Shown here one piece after another: positions 34,009 to 44,449 of a stretch of 64,000 bases of DNA. How positions within the stretch are numbered: the stretch's first letter is position 1; each line of letters begins with the position of its first letter. The position numbers and the translations under genes were made by a program. Source of the DNA: Emiliania huxleyi CCMP1516 (lineage: Eukaryota; Haptophyta; Isochrysidales; Noelaerhabdaceae); NCBI RefSeq assembly GCF_000372725.1, contig NW_005197053.1, forward strand, positions 73,189 to 137,188. The letters are read 5' to 3'. A model generated the notes under the pieces. That model had not been told where the DNA came from. It saw only the letters and a list, made by a program, of their open reading frames with translations, and did no database searches.

Positions 34009-36149
34009 ATGCAGGTACCCGTATCGGCGCTGCTGTACAGTCCTATGCCGATGCCAAGGTCTGTGGAGAGAGCTTGCGGCTCACACGTCGAAGCGTGGAC
34101 GCACGCTCTCGCTCGCCTGACGCGCTCGCCGCACACCGTGTCGCAGCCTGCGGCGCCGCATGTCGTACTGATGATGGCAGACGACCTCGGCGTCGGTGAC
34201 ACAATTTCTCTTGCTCGCTTGCCCGCGCTTGGGCGGCTCGCCAAGGAGGGGACCGTCTGGCGGCGCGCGTACCAGGCCGGCGTCACGTGCAGCCCGAGCC
34301 GCGCAGGCATGTTGACTGGCCGGAATCCCGCGCACTACCAGACGTGGGGCAGCAAGGCGCCGTACGAGGAGCCTACCATCACCGGCCTCCTCTCCGCCGC
34401 CGGGTACGCAGTTGGCCACTTCGGGAAGTGGCACATACGGGGCTCGCCCTCTTCGTGGCAGCGCCACAATGCCAGCGCCGCAATGGGGATGCACGTCGTG
34501 CTGAGCAAGCGGGCCGAGCTGGCTTGCATCGCTCGGCACACGAAGAGGCCCGCGAGCCGTCCGATGCCTCGCCTCAACCCCCTCCATCGCTGCAACGCGT
34601 CGGACACCTTCTGCACTGCGGCCGCCTTCCTCGAGGCGACGCACCGCCACCGCCCAGTCTATCTCAACGTGTGGCCGCGGACGCCGCACGACCCCGTCTT
34701 CCACTGCGAGCCGTGGGCGGTCAAATCGAGGCGGCCCTACGCCGCCGCCTGGCTGCCCGACGCCGCCCGGACCGACCCCTTTCTGCACGCGCGCCTCGCC
34801 CTCGCCGCGCGCGGGCTCGGGGTCGACACGCGCCAGGCTGTCGAGATCTACGCACGCGCGCTCGAGGGGCTCGACGCCGACGTCGGCGCGCTGCTCGCCG
34901 CTCTCGACCGGCTCCGCATCGCCGATTCAGCCATCGTAGCCTTCACCTCGGACCACGGACCCTCCTACCCGGACGAGATTGTCGGCCGCTCGAGCCCGTT
35001 CAACATGGGCTCGACGGGTGGGCTCCGCGGCGGGAAGGGGAGTGTCTACGAGGGCGGGAGCCGCGTGCCCTTTCTGCTGCGCTGGCCTGGCCACGTGCCT
35101 GCCGGCCGCACCGCCACCGCCAGCGAGGTGTGATGCGCTCCGACCGCCTACGGCCTACCTACCCCCCCCTCTCCCTGCCTCCCTGCCTCCCTCCTCCGCC
35201 TTCGATCTGTGGTACTCCCAGCTCCTCCCGGAGCGTACTCTCTGCCCCCAGGCCCTCTCCGGCCTCGACTGGCTCCCCACCATCCGCGCGGCGTGCGGCC
35301 CGCGGTGCTCCGAGTCGGGCGCCGCCGCCCCCTCGGCCGCCGCCTCCGTCGCGCGGCTCGGCGACGGTCAGTCCGCGCTCTCGCTCTGGCGGGGCGAGGG
35401 GGTCGCGGCTCGCCGCCGCCCTCCACTCCTCTGGGCGCCGCTCGGCTCGGACTACCGCCTCGGCGACGAGTGCGGCCCGTTTGTCGCGGTGGGTGGCGCG
35501 TGGAAGGCGGTGGGGTCTAAATTATGGAGGAAAGGGTGATTAGATTTGAATTCATTAGGTGGATGGCGCGTGGAAGGCCGTGGTCTACTCGACCAACGCG
35601 AGCTTGCGGAGGGCGGGCCGGCCGGAGAGGTGCTCTAGGCCGGCCGGGAGAGGGCCAGGGCTCGAGGTCGGGTGGGAGCCGCTCGTGACGAGGGTCGCCT
35701 TTGGCGGGGCCGTCCCCGCCGCCGAGCCGCTCGGCGACGGCGCGCTCGCGGAGCTGTACCACCTCGGCGCCGACCCGCGGGAGGGCGCCAACGCCCTCTC
35801 CGACCCCTCGCTGCGGCAGAGCGCCGCCTCCGTGCTGCGTCGCCTGCGCGCGCTCGTCGGCGCGTGGGCGAGCGGCCTGCCCTGGCCACCGAACTGCCGC
35901 CCGCCGCCGTGCCTCCTGCACGGCCGCCACGCCGCCGCCTCCGACGCGCTCGCCGGCGGCCGGCGCCGTGGCTATGCTGGCCGCAGCCACACACCGCCTG
36001 GGGGGGCACGCTACGCCTCCTTTGCCGAGCGGGAGTTGGCGTGGGCGCACCTCGCGGTCAGCCGCGGTGGTAAGGGCGGGGCGGGCTGGCCAAACAAGTC
36101 GCTGCCTGAGTGCGCGTACGCGGCCCGCGCCTGGCGACGAGCGGTCTAG
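34009..36149 (+). CDS. Sulfatase (formylglycine-dependent), three exons, 648 aa
   Basis: Exons 34009-35127, 35252-35488 and 35559-36149 join in frame. Family marks in order: metal-binding ADD in VVLMMADDLGVGD, the CSPSRAGMLTGR signature whose Cys becomes formylglycine, GKWHIRG, a TSDHGP metal/His site, GGKGSVYEGGSRVPFLLRWP, LSGLDWLPTIRAACG and the late ELYHLGADPREGANALSD motif. Type I sulfatases hydrolyse sulfate esters of polysaccharides or small molecules. A signal peptide is not obvious at this start. The 3' part, after about residue 540, is Ala/Pro/Arg-rich. The second intron (70 nt, GT..AG) starts with a copy of the next exon's gtggatggcgcgtggaaggc. Confidence 0.88.
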
Positions 36150-36185
36150 CCCCATGTTTTCGTCCTAGGAACGTGAAATCTCGGG

Positions 36186-37010
36186 GGACGCGACCCACTT
36201 CGCCACAGACGGTCCCACGCCTCGCCACTACGGCACTACACGACCGCGGCTCGGTGTGACGACTGACGTGTGTGCTGTGTGTTAGGGGGTAGACAGCGCC
36301 CCAAAATCCACCCTGTGGGATTTCGCGCAATCGCTTGACTCTGAAAAGCTCGCATGTACCTCCTGCGAGTGCTGTGGTCGCCGCAGACTGGCTCGGACTT
36401 GACGGGCGCATGGAGACGTGATGGCTGATGCCTGCATGCGCCCGTCATGTCGAAATCGACATGTGAGTCGATCTTTGGCCCGCCAGAGGTACATGCGGCG
36501 TTTTGGGCGACAACAGCGCTGCGACCGCGAAGTGGCGGTGGACATGCTCCCACGTTGCCGACGCGGCGCCGGAGTGGCCGGCGCTGCTCGCCGCGACCAC
36601 GACGGCTACTCTGATACTCCGGGCCGACCCGTCCTACCCGACGGTGGCACTCTTCCACGTCTCGCTCACGCTGAGAAAAATTCTGAAACGGCGTGCAGCA
36701 GAGTCACCGACGAGTCGGTCCGCGTGACTCCTCATGTCCCGCACCGTTCTCACACATCCATAAACTCACTTTGGCCTCACTGAAGCAAGCCCTCAATCCT
36801 GAATCCTCAGATTTTAGATTAGGACGCTGTCTACCCCCTATGTGTGTGCGTGACCGTGAGCGTGTTAGTAGGAAGCCGTCTTTGTCCGGAGTGAAAAGTC
36901 CAACGCGCTCGTCGGTGAACGGTGTCGGAGTGTCCAACCTATCTTTATCCCCAAAGTGCGCCGCGCTCGGCGAACCTCGACAGCGCCTTCGAGGTGGCAT
37001 GCAGCACGTG
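36186..37010 (+). repeat. Dispersed repeat, interrupted copy
   Basis: 36186-36245 and 36870-37010 together match, in inverse orientation, one continuous segment at 43380-43595 (acgcgacccacttcgccaca, gtccggagtgaaaagtccaa, cgccgcgctcggcgaacctc). The part between them holds the insertion at 36283-36840. Confidence 0.7.
36283..36840. mobile_element. hAT-like non-autonomous transposon, 558 bp
   Basis: The ends are inverted: left tagggggtagacagcgcc, right ggacgctgtctaccccccta written on the plus strand without the extra C as ggacgctgtctaccccctac-less end at 36840. Flanks are ctgtgtgt and tgtgtgtg, compatible with a 7-8 bp target duplication. TIRs starting TAGGG and an 8-bp duplication are typical of hAT elements. 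The inverted repeat copy at 43380-43595 lacks this insert and represents the empty site. Confidence 0.65.
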
Positions 37011-37093
37011 CGGGTGCGCGTTCGCAGGGAAAGGGCCGTAAATTAAACACGGGTCTCCACTGTGAGAGTCGTGATTTCTTGTTGGTTAATAAA

Positions 37094-37265
37094 CCTACTG
37101 TCTGAATACGTTTTCCACGTATTCCAAATGACCTCCCAGAGGCCTGTATTCCACCCGTATTCCACCCGTATTCCACGTATTCCATGGAATACGCCGTATT
37201 CCAAGCTCCAAAAATGGACGTATTCCGTATAAAATTTTCTTCGCTCCGCGAATTCAGACAGTAGG
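37094..37265. mobile_element. MITE, 172 bp, perfect 14-bp TIRs and 8-bp target duplication
   Basis: TIRs cctactgtctgaat (37094-37107) and attcagacagtagg (37252-37265) are perfectly complementary. Both sides are flanked by ttaataaa (37086-37093 and 37266-37273), an exact 8-bp direct repeat. The interior is AT-rich with about eight copies of cgtattcca in both orientations. It has no coding capacity. Confidence 0.9.
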
Positions 37266-37269
37266 TTAA

Positions 37270-37401
<132 letters not shown>

Positions 37402-37683
37402 CCCCCCCTTCTGTATTAAAAAGAAAAATAGGAACGCCGCAGGTGCGCCACGCCTAGTGTGCAGATCTTAAATGCGTGCAAATGTACCCACTAAAAAACC
37501 GAGCACTTTTCGAAGGTGCCCACCCGATGCGCGACAGCTGCGCTTTCCGTACGGATAGCCCCCGGGAGCGCCTCAACAGACAACACGGAATCGACATCAG
37601 CCGAGAAAATGGTCCTGGGTGACGTAGGGGAAACCCGGCGAGCCTCGGGAACTAGCCGGGGCAGTCGGAGAAGGGGCAACTCC

Positions 37684-37789
37684 GTGCACTGACGGTCGGC
37701 CGCCAGAAAACACGCCTGCGTGGATCGCGTCACACCAATCCTCGCTACCCAACGCGGCCAAAGGATATCCACCTCGAGAACCTCGAGAG
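37684..37789 (+). promoter_or_regulatory. 106-bp leader module shared with the ankyrin genes, copy 1
   Basis: Differs at one position from 54064-54169 and 56426-56531. It starts gtgcactgacggtcggccgc and ends cctcgagaacctcgagag. Here it lies 65 nt before the sulfotransferase ATG; in the ankyrin copies 8 nt before theirs. The downstream genes are unrelated, so this is probably a mobile promoter/5' UTR module. The reverse strand is also open in one frame, so a coding fragment on that strand is possible. Confidence 0.6.
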
Positions 37790-37854
37790 AGAGCAGAGCT
37801 ATTAAATTGGCGCGGCGTGCGTGAGCGAGATGCAAGCCGTCGTCGGCTGCAGCA

Positions 37855-38882
37855 ATGAGCACTGCGAAATTCTCCTCTGCGCTGGCCAAATTTAAGGCGC
37901 AGCAAGAGAAACCGAAGAAAAAGTGTCCCAACGATTTCACGCAGCTGTCAAATCTGCCACCGCCAGTCTTCACGCGGGTCGCTTGGCTGCACGTCCCGAA
38001 GACTTCGTCCGGCTTCGCCAACGTGCTCTTCCGCGCCGCGTGCCGGCTCCAGACGCCGAAGCCGTTCCTCGAGGTCGTCCAAGTGCAATGTCTCATCGCC
38101 AACCATTGTCCAAAGACCTTTGTTCAATTTGATTGGGGCCACAAGTCGCTGCGCTCGCTGCGACCGGGCATGATGGCCGTCACGTTGTTGCGCGAGCCGT
38201 GGCAACGCGCGGTCTCGGGTTTCTTCCACAACCTGCACTCGTGCCGCTGGATGCAGGCCCGCTACAACATGACCGGCAACCGGCCGCGCGCGGGCACCTC
38301 GCCCTTTTACAAGAGCTTCACCGACGACGACGTCAAGACGTATGCTGACTGCGTGAGCGCTTGCTCGGTGCGGATGACCACCGGCCGCCTCTGCTCGGTG
38401 CCGATGCGCAACCGCGGCGTCGACCAAGCCGCGCTCGCGTCGTCGTGGCGTTTGGTCAAGGCCGCCAACGAGACCCTGCGCCGCTTCGCCTTCGTCGGCA
38501 TTACGGACGAATACGAGCGGACGCTCAAGGCCTTTGCCGCGATGTCGAAGACGCCGCTCATCGAGAGCGACTTCAAAGTGATGCGCAAGGGCGTCAAGCC
38601 GGAGCGCGACCTCGAACGCGTCGAGGCGATCGTGAGGAGCCGTAGGCACGTCGACGACGAGCTGTACGCGACCGCGAAGCAGATTCTCGCGCTCGAGGAG
38701 GTGGGCCAGTGGCCGCCGGCCGCCGCCGGCAAGTATCAAGCCACTGGAACTGGAGGTGCAGGTGGTGCTGGCGCTGGCGCTGGCGGCTTCCTGAGCGATA
38801 TCGCGTCGATCGGCGTTCGCGGGCCCAGCCTCGCCATCGCTGCGGCGACGGGCACGGGCGCGGCGGCCGCGGCGGCGGGAAG
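37855..38882 (+). CDS. Carbohydrate sulfotransferase-like protein, 3' end uncertain
   Basis: From ATG 37855 (MSTAKFSSALAKFKAQQ). The 5'-phosphosulfate-binding motif is seen in VAWLHVPKTSSGFANVLFR, about residue 42. The 3'-phosphate motif follows as VTLLREPWQRAVSGFFHNLH, about residue 110, as in galactose-3-O- and related Golgi sulfotransferases that use PAPS. A later Cys-containing region and the FAFVGITDEYERTL helix fit the same fold. There is no clear signal anchor at this start. After about residue 300 the sequence becomes Gly/Ala-rich. Beyond 38882 (gaag/gtgggt, a possible donor) the frame runs on antisense to GnT-I and I do not trust it. The true last exon may have been lost to the LINE fragment at 39075. 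Confidence 0.7.
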
Positions 38883-39074
38883 GTGGGTGGTTGGATCTGA
38901 TGAGAGAATACGAAAGAGCCGGGGGGGAATATGGCTTTTTAACTACCCCCAAGATGGCGCAGCATTTTTGAGAGAGGTGCGGAGCGGCTGTGCGGACAGC
39001 GGAAAGCAGGTGCCACTCGCTGCGGAGATATCAACGAATTTTGATCAACGCTCGTGCGGATGGTTCCAATGGCG

Positions 39075-39177
39075 CGTGGGGCTCCTGCCCGTGTCCGGGT
39101 GTGGAGATGCGCGAGGGTCGGCCCCCTGCCCCACCACTTTGTGTGTGTGGAGAAATTTACCTTACCTTACCTTACCT
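39075..39177 (+). mobile_element. Truncated LINE tail, copy 1
   Basis: gtggggctcctg, then a diverged copy of the 62.4-kb element's 3' UTR including ccccaccac, gtgtgtgtggagaaa, and a ttacc repeat tail of four units. Confidence 0.6.
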
Positions 39178-39213
39178 GTTCATGATAATAAAAAACGATA
39201 CAGGCGCCCGTCG

Positions 39214-40746
39214 CTATGGCGGCTTGCGCTGGGTGATGTCCTGGTCCACGGCAAAAGACGGCGCCAGGAAGACCATGACGCCACCCACGCGCAGCGGTAT
39301 GACGCCGTGGTAGGCGGTGCGCGGCACGCCCGCCTTGAGGTCCTCCATGATGCCCAGCTGCTTGCAGAAGCCCAGCAGCACCTTTGGCGTCGAGTAGCGC
39401 ACCACCACGTCGCCTCCGCCGCTCGCGGTGAAGGAGCGGTCGATGACTCTGCGCAGCTCCACCTCGCGCGCCGCGGCGACCCGCGCGGCAAACGGAGGGT
39501 CGTACGCGGCCTTGAGCAGAAAGCTGAGATTGCGGCCGGCCCAGGCGGGGGCGGCCTGGTCGGAGAACTGGATGGGCGCCAGAAACTTGATGTAGAACTG
39601 GGAGAGAGACGTCCCCTTCTGCCCAAACGTGCGCGAGCGGCTCGTCTCGGGCCGTATCGACGCGCGGCCCTGCCGCTGCGGCGGCTCTCGCATCCAGTCG
39701 TCCCAGAAGCCGCGCTCCTCAGGCCAGCCGGCGCCAATCTCGGCCCACAGCCGCCGTGTGAGCAGCCAGCCGAGGCCGGGGAAGAAATCGGAGCGGTAGA
39801 GGGCGGACGTGTCGGAGGAGTAGCGCGGCTGGCCGTTGTCGTTGAAGGCGGAGACGGCGAGGAGGGTGTCGTCCTATTCGTCATCAGCCAACGAGTTATG
39901 ATACTAACGGTGAAGAATCAACGGCTGATAGCGGCGAGGGTTGTCGTCCTGGTAGAGGAGGGGCGCGGTGGCGTTGAAGTAGTCGAAAAAGTCGGGCGCA
40001 ACCTCGATGTCCTCCTCGAGAATGATCACCCCCTCGTAGCGCGCCGCGTCGGCGAACAGCGTGCGCAGCGCCCACCCGTAGTGTACCGACAGGTACGCGT
40101 ACCCCGGCGCCTTTTTCAGAAACTTCTCGGCGCGCGACAGGTCGAGCTGCCGGCGCGGGTGGACCAGCCGCCGCGCCCCGTGCTTGGCGATGACTCGCGC
40201 GACCTCGTCGTTCTCCCCGTCCTGCGACACGTACACTGGCCAGTTCGCGCCGCCCGGATGCCTCAACATCACCGAGCCGAGCGCGCGGTCGAGGTAGGAG
40301 GCGCGGTTGTACGCGATGACCAGGACGGCGATGCGAGGCGGCGTCAGCGCGCCCGGCGTCCAGTCCACGTACGCCACCAGGTCGCGCCGCGCCAGCTTTG
40401 GAGGCCGCGCCGCCCCCGGGTCGGCCGCCGCCGCCGCGGAGCCCGCCGCCGCCGCCGCCGGCTCCGGCAGGAGGAGGTCGGCGCGCCCCTTTTGGCCGCG
40501 TGCGCTGCTGAGCTTCTGGAGCATCCGCGCCTGCTGGTCGAGCGACTTTTGCAGCTGGTCCATTACGCGCTGCAGCTCGCGGTCCTTCTCGTCGGCGAGC
40601 TGCTGCAGCCGCTGGTCGCACGCCGCGGAGAAGTAGAGCCGGGCGTTGAAACTGAGCATCAGCAGGATGAGCGCCGATGCGACCGCCAGCACGGCGGTGC
40701 TCGTCGTCAGCCGCGGCTCCCGGCTCGAGCCCGGAGAGCGGCGCAT
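39214..40746 (-). CDS. MGAT1: Alpha-1,3-mannosyl-glycoprotein 2-beta-N-acetylglucosaminyltransferase (GnT-I), two exons, 485 aa
   Basis: Exon 1 is 40746-39949, exon 2 is 39873-39214. A type II Golgi enzyme that starts complex N-glycan formation by adding GlcNAc to Man5GlcNAc2. Residues about 17-36 form the signal anchor, followed by a coiled stem (RLQQLADEKDRELQRVMDQ). The GT13 domain has VLVIAYNRASYLDRALGSVM, the metal-binding VIILEEDIEVAPDFFDYF (EED), VSAFNDNG, YRSDFFPGLGWLLTRRLW, and FWDDWMREPPQRQGRASIRP with the TFGQKGTS motif. Length and motif order fit the family. The 75-nt intron has GA..AG ends; the family's conserved ...VSAxNDNG block is restored only by this splice. The intron starts with a copy of the next exon (gacgacaaccctcgccg versus gacgacaccctcctcgccg). 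Confidence 0.92.
39874..39948 (-). other. GA-AG intron validated by GnT-I homology
   Basis: 75 nt. The donor is cag/gacgac and the acceptor gaatag/gacgac. Reading through it gives a stop in frame; removing it restores LLYQ-DDTLLAVSAFNDNG, as GnT-I requires. Confidence 0.88.
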
Positions 40747-42439
40747 CGATGACGTCGATCGCTTGCAGGCGCGCGCTGTTTTCTCTTTTGTTGTAAGATT
40801 CTCTTTACTCGAGTACCGGCTGGCCTGGCCTGACTGTTGTTCATCTTTCTACCTACCTACCTACCTGGGCGTGCGCAACCTTGCTTGCACTCTGCACTTT
40901 GCACAAGTCGCGCTCACTGGCGCATATTCTCGCCAGAATAGTGCCTCCGCGGCGCTGCGGCGGCGCCCGAAAGGCCGATCCGACCCGGCAGCCTCCCGGA
41001 GCGTGCACCCAATGAGTGTGTGTGTGTGTGTGTGTGAAAAAAAAACCGCCAATGGCAGTTACCAGTTGTGCGGCCGTCGCCGCGGCTTCGTCTCTGCCGC
41101 GGCGGCTGCTGCGCGCACGCGGCGGCGCCGCTCTCTCACGAGACGGCTGGCGACGCGGCTCGCCGCCGACGTACGCTGCGCTCGTCCGACCGACCGCGGC
41201 GTGGCGTGCGCGGCGCTGCGTGCCGCTCTGCGAGCGCTTCTGCGCTGCTATCACCCTGCACTGTCTCTCTCTGGTGCTGCTGGTGGTGGTGATGGTGATG
41301 CTGCTGGTGCAGATGCTGCTGCTGGCGCGGCGCGGAACTGCGACTGGGCTCGACGCGCGCGTCGCGAGCATCTGACCCGGCGGGCGGCGTCGGGCAGGTG
41401 CGCTTCTCTCTCTGCGTGGTGGTGGTGCTGCTGCTGCTGCTGCTGGTGGTGCAGATGCTGCTGCTGGTGCGGCGCGGCTCTCCGACTCGGCTCGGCGCGC
41501 GCGTCGCGGCAATCTGACGCGGCGGGCGGCGTGGCGGGCGGCAGCGATTGCGGCTCGACGGTGGAGGCGGAGGGTGGTGGCTGTGGTGGACCTTTGAGTT
41601 TATTTAATGGTCGAGTACGAGGACTGGGGGGTCAACAGGGAGGCAGGGGGCCAACCAGGCGACGGAGGACCGTGGGCCATCGCGGGGACGGGTCCGTCCG
41701 GAGGGCGAACCCGGCAGATCCGGATGGTCTTCACGCCGGTGGGAGGCACCGAGGCGTCTTGGACGCTCCACTCTACCTTAAGCTCCTGAGGGGCGCGTGG
41801 TTCTAACCACGTAGTATGACTACAACCCACCACAGACACCCTCCCTGCTCCACACGTGTGCACACTCCCTCACCCTCTCCTCTCTCCTCTCTCTCTCTCT
41901 CCTCTCTCTCCTCTCCTTGTCTGCTGTCTGCCTGACTCAGGCGCAATCTGCCGATGCGAGATTGTGTGTGGGCTGCTCCGAGGGGGCCCTCTGTGCGATC
42001 CGACGGGTAGGGGGGCTGTGCCCGGGCGGTGTCCGGTGTGGAGTCCCCTTCTGATCCCGCCTGGGATGTTGGGTGTGAGGTTGTGGCGGCTTCGATCCCA
42101 AGGGGGGGAGCTGATCCCACTCAATAACCAACTCTCAGGGGCAGTAGGTGGGCGAGCTTGGAGCGCGCTCATCTCGATCGTCAAGGCGTCGCTACGGTAC
42201 GCGCGGTCTTCCCACTTCCGCGGGGGGAGCTTCGCCGACGGGTGCGGGACCGCGGCGCAGCCAGTGCCGTGGCGATGCCTCCGGCTGTTTGCGGCGGGCG
42301 GCTTGCTGCTCGCTGCATGGCGAAAAACTCGTCTCGCCACACGCCAAGGGCTTATGCTCTGTGGCGAGACGTGAGGCGCATGCGCGAGCGCGGACACCAG
42401 CACGCCACGCACTCTCGCGCGGGGCTGTTCACCGCGCGC
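40747..42439. other. Region without a confident gene
   Basis: Contains a ctacctacctacct tract at 40850-40866 matching the tail at 48597-48612, a (gt)n run at 41013-41034, and a 130-150 bp tandem duplication (about 41270-41400 and 41420-41540) rich in ctgctggtg. The frame at 41052-41375 has one hydrophobic stretch inside that repeat. 41600-42140 is structured, G-rich sequence of unknown type. I call no gene here. Confidence 0.35.
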
Positions 42440-42625
42440 TCACTTGCTGAGCGACGCGTAGCAGAAGAGGTTGGCCGGGTCGTACTTTTGCTTGATGGCG
42501 CGCATCTTCTCGACGCAGCCCTCATTCTGGCTGGGCAGGACCGAGTGCGTGTCCGTGTCGAGGGTGATGGAGCCCGCTTCGTTGAGCCGCATGTCGGTGA
42601 CGACGCCCTTCATCGACATGAACTC
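42440..42625 (-). pseudogene. 3' fragment of a FAD-linked (berberine bridge-type) oxidase
   Basis: A last exon with acceptor cgacag/gagttc encodes about 61 aa ending EKMRAIKQKYDPANLFCYAS. The RAIKxKYDPxNLF pattern is the hallmark of the C-terminal BBE domain of FAD-linked oxidases. No upstream exons with the FAD-binding part are visible; the preceding sequence is G-rich tandem repeat. It is therefore probably a truncated copy. Confidence 0.45.
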
Positions 42626-43379
42626 CTGTCGGCGGGGAGAGGGGGGGGGGGGGGGGAGGGGAGGAGGCGGGCGAGGGGGGGAGGCGAGGGGAGGCGGGAG
42701 GGGGGGCGGGACGGGGGGCGGGAGGGGGCGAGGGGGTGCGGGAGGGCGGCCTCGCAGGCGCCTTGGCACGAGACTGCCCGAGATTACCCGAGATTCCCCG
42801 AGATTACCCGAGATTGCGAGTGTAAGCACCCTTGTTTGTCCCCCAGGGTCTTGGTGGAAAATAAAGGTGGTAATAGAAGCTGCCGAGGGGGTATGCACCT
42901 AAGCTCATCGGATCGATGAACCGTCGCACCATTTAGACGGGTTGACGTCGAAGGGGCAGTTATTAAGGAGTTATCCTCGCAGAATTTCGGTCTGAGCCGC
43001 TGTCGCAAATCGTGCAACCGGCGAAATCGACACAGCCATACGGGGTGTGGACCGTGAGTTGACCAGGGGTTGTGCGCCGGGCCCTCCTGCTCGGCTCCAG
43101 CGAGTAGACAAGTGTTACCATCAACAGAGGAGAAGGATCTGACCTCAGGGCTGATGTGACCAAGCGCTGGTAGCGTGGTTTTACCTCACACCCATGGTCT
43201 CACAGTGTGCCGGCAGTCGCCGAGCAGTGTCGCTCACCACAAGCCGCAGCACAAGTGACTGAGGGCCAGTGAGGGCGAGCCCATCGCTGTGACAGCTGTG
43301 GCAGCCGCACAATAGGCTGTGTCAGCTGTGCAGAGTGTGTGAGCAGCAGAGGAGCTGCTCTCCAGGCTTCTGTCGCAAA
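42626..43379. other. G-rich repeat and spacer
   Basis: 42640-42760 is a ggggcgggagg-type run. 42775-42825 has four copies of cgagattaccc-type words, the same minisatellite motif found near 44035-44105, 50595-50640, 50850-50900 and 57475-57505. 42950-43379 shows no gene. Confidence 0.5.
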
Positions 43380-43595
43380 GAGATGCATGCCACCGAAAGC
43401 GCTGTCGAGGTTCGCCGAGCGCGGCGCAGGTTGCTGGTTGGAGGACACCGTCACCGACGAGCGCGTTGGACTTTTCACTCCGGACAAAGACGGCCACACG
43501 CACACGAGCTGCGGTCGTGTGGCCGTCATAGTGGCGAGGCGCGGGACCGTCTGTGGCGAAGTGGGTCGCGTCCTCCGATTTCCTCAACTCACGGT
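43380..43595 (-). repeat. Dispersed repeat, uninterrupted copy (empty site)
   Basis: Inverted match to 36186-36245 plus 36870-37010, lacking the 558-bp hAT-like insert. Confidence 0.7.
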
Positions 43596-44449
43596 CCACA
43601 CCCTTTAGCCTTGATCATAAAGTACGACCAGACCAGGGAAGAGCATCACAGACCCGAGGGGACAGCGTGGACGACGCCTCAAGGCGGGCGGCCCAAGCCC
43701 TGATTGTGCTGAGGCCGCGGGGGCGCCGGGTCTTTTGAAGATGCGACGCGCTGCAGGGGACGGTGCGGCGCGTCGCGCAGCGTGCCGCTGCCCGCGCCGT
43801 CGGCGGCTGCTGCACCCAGGCCGCAACAGTCGAGCTTGAGGACGCGCACGAGCCAAGCGACGGGGCCCGGCGCTACCGGCAGCGCCGAGAGGCCCGCCGG
43901 TGGCCGCTGCCGCTGCCCTGCGGCGTCGTTGTGCGAGAGCAGGCGGCAGACACGCGCCTGGCGAGGGGAGGGGGGGAGGGGGGCGACAAGGGGGGAGCTG
44001 TGGACTGGAGGCTGTGGCGGTCGCGCGCTCTCTCGGGGGAATCTCGGGCGATCTAGGGGGATCTCAAGGTGATCTCATGGTGATCCCAGGGTGATCTCGC
44101 ACGCTCGAGCAAGCTCCATCTCGGCTCCATCTCGGCTCCGACTCGGCTCCATCTCGGCTATATCTCGCCCACTCCACGGGCGTGGGCGGATCCAACGAGC
44201 AGACGCCTTGAAGAGCAGCCAGGCGTGATATGGCTGAGATCTAGCCGAGATACAGCCGAGATACAGCCGAGATACAGCCGAGATACAGCCGAGGTGTAGC
44301 CGAGGTGTAGCCGAGATATAGCCCTTGGTGGATCAGCCAAGTGGTTGGCTTTGATCTAGCTGGAGAGGGGGGGGGGGCACCGAACCGCGCCTCTCGGAGA
44401 ATCTCGGGCAATCTCGGGCAAGCAAGGTCGAATCTCGGCCAGATCTCGC

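Noticed and set aside
38883-40752. Extension of the sulfotransferase frame
   Set aside because: It passes through a LINE fragment and antisense to the well-supported GnT-I gene.
41052-41375. Small membrane protein
   Set aside because: The hydrophobic stretch is a ctgctggtg repeat that is itself tandemly duplicated.
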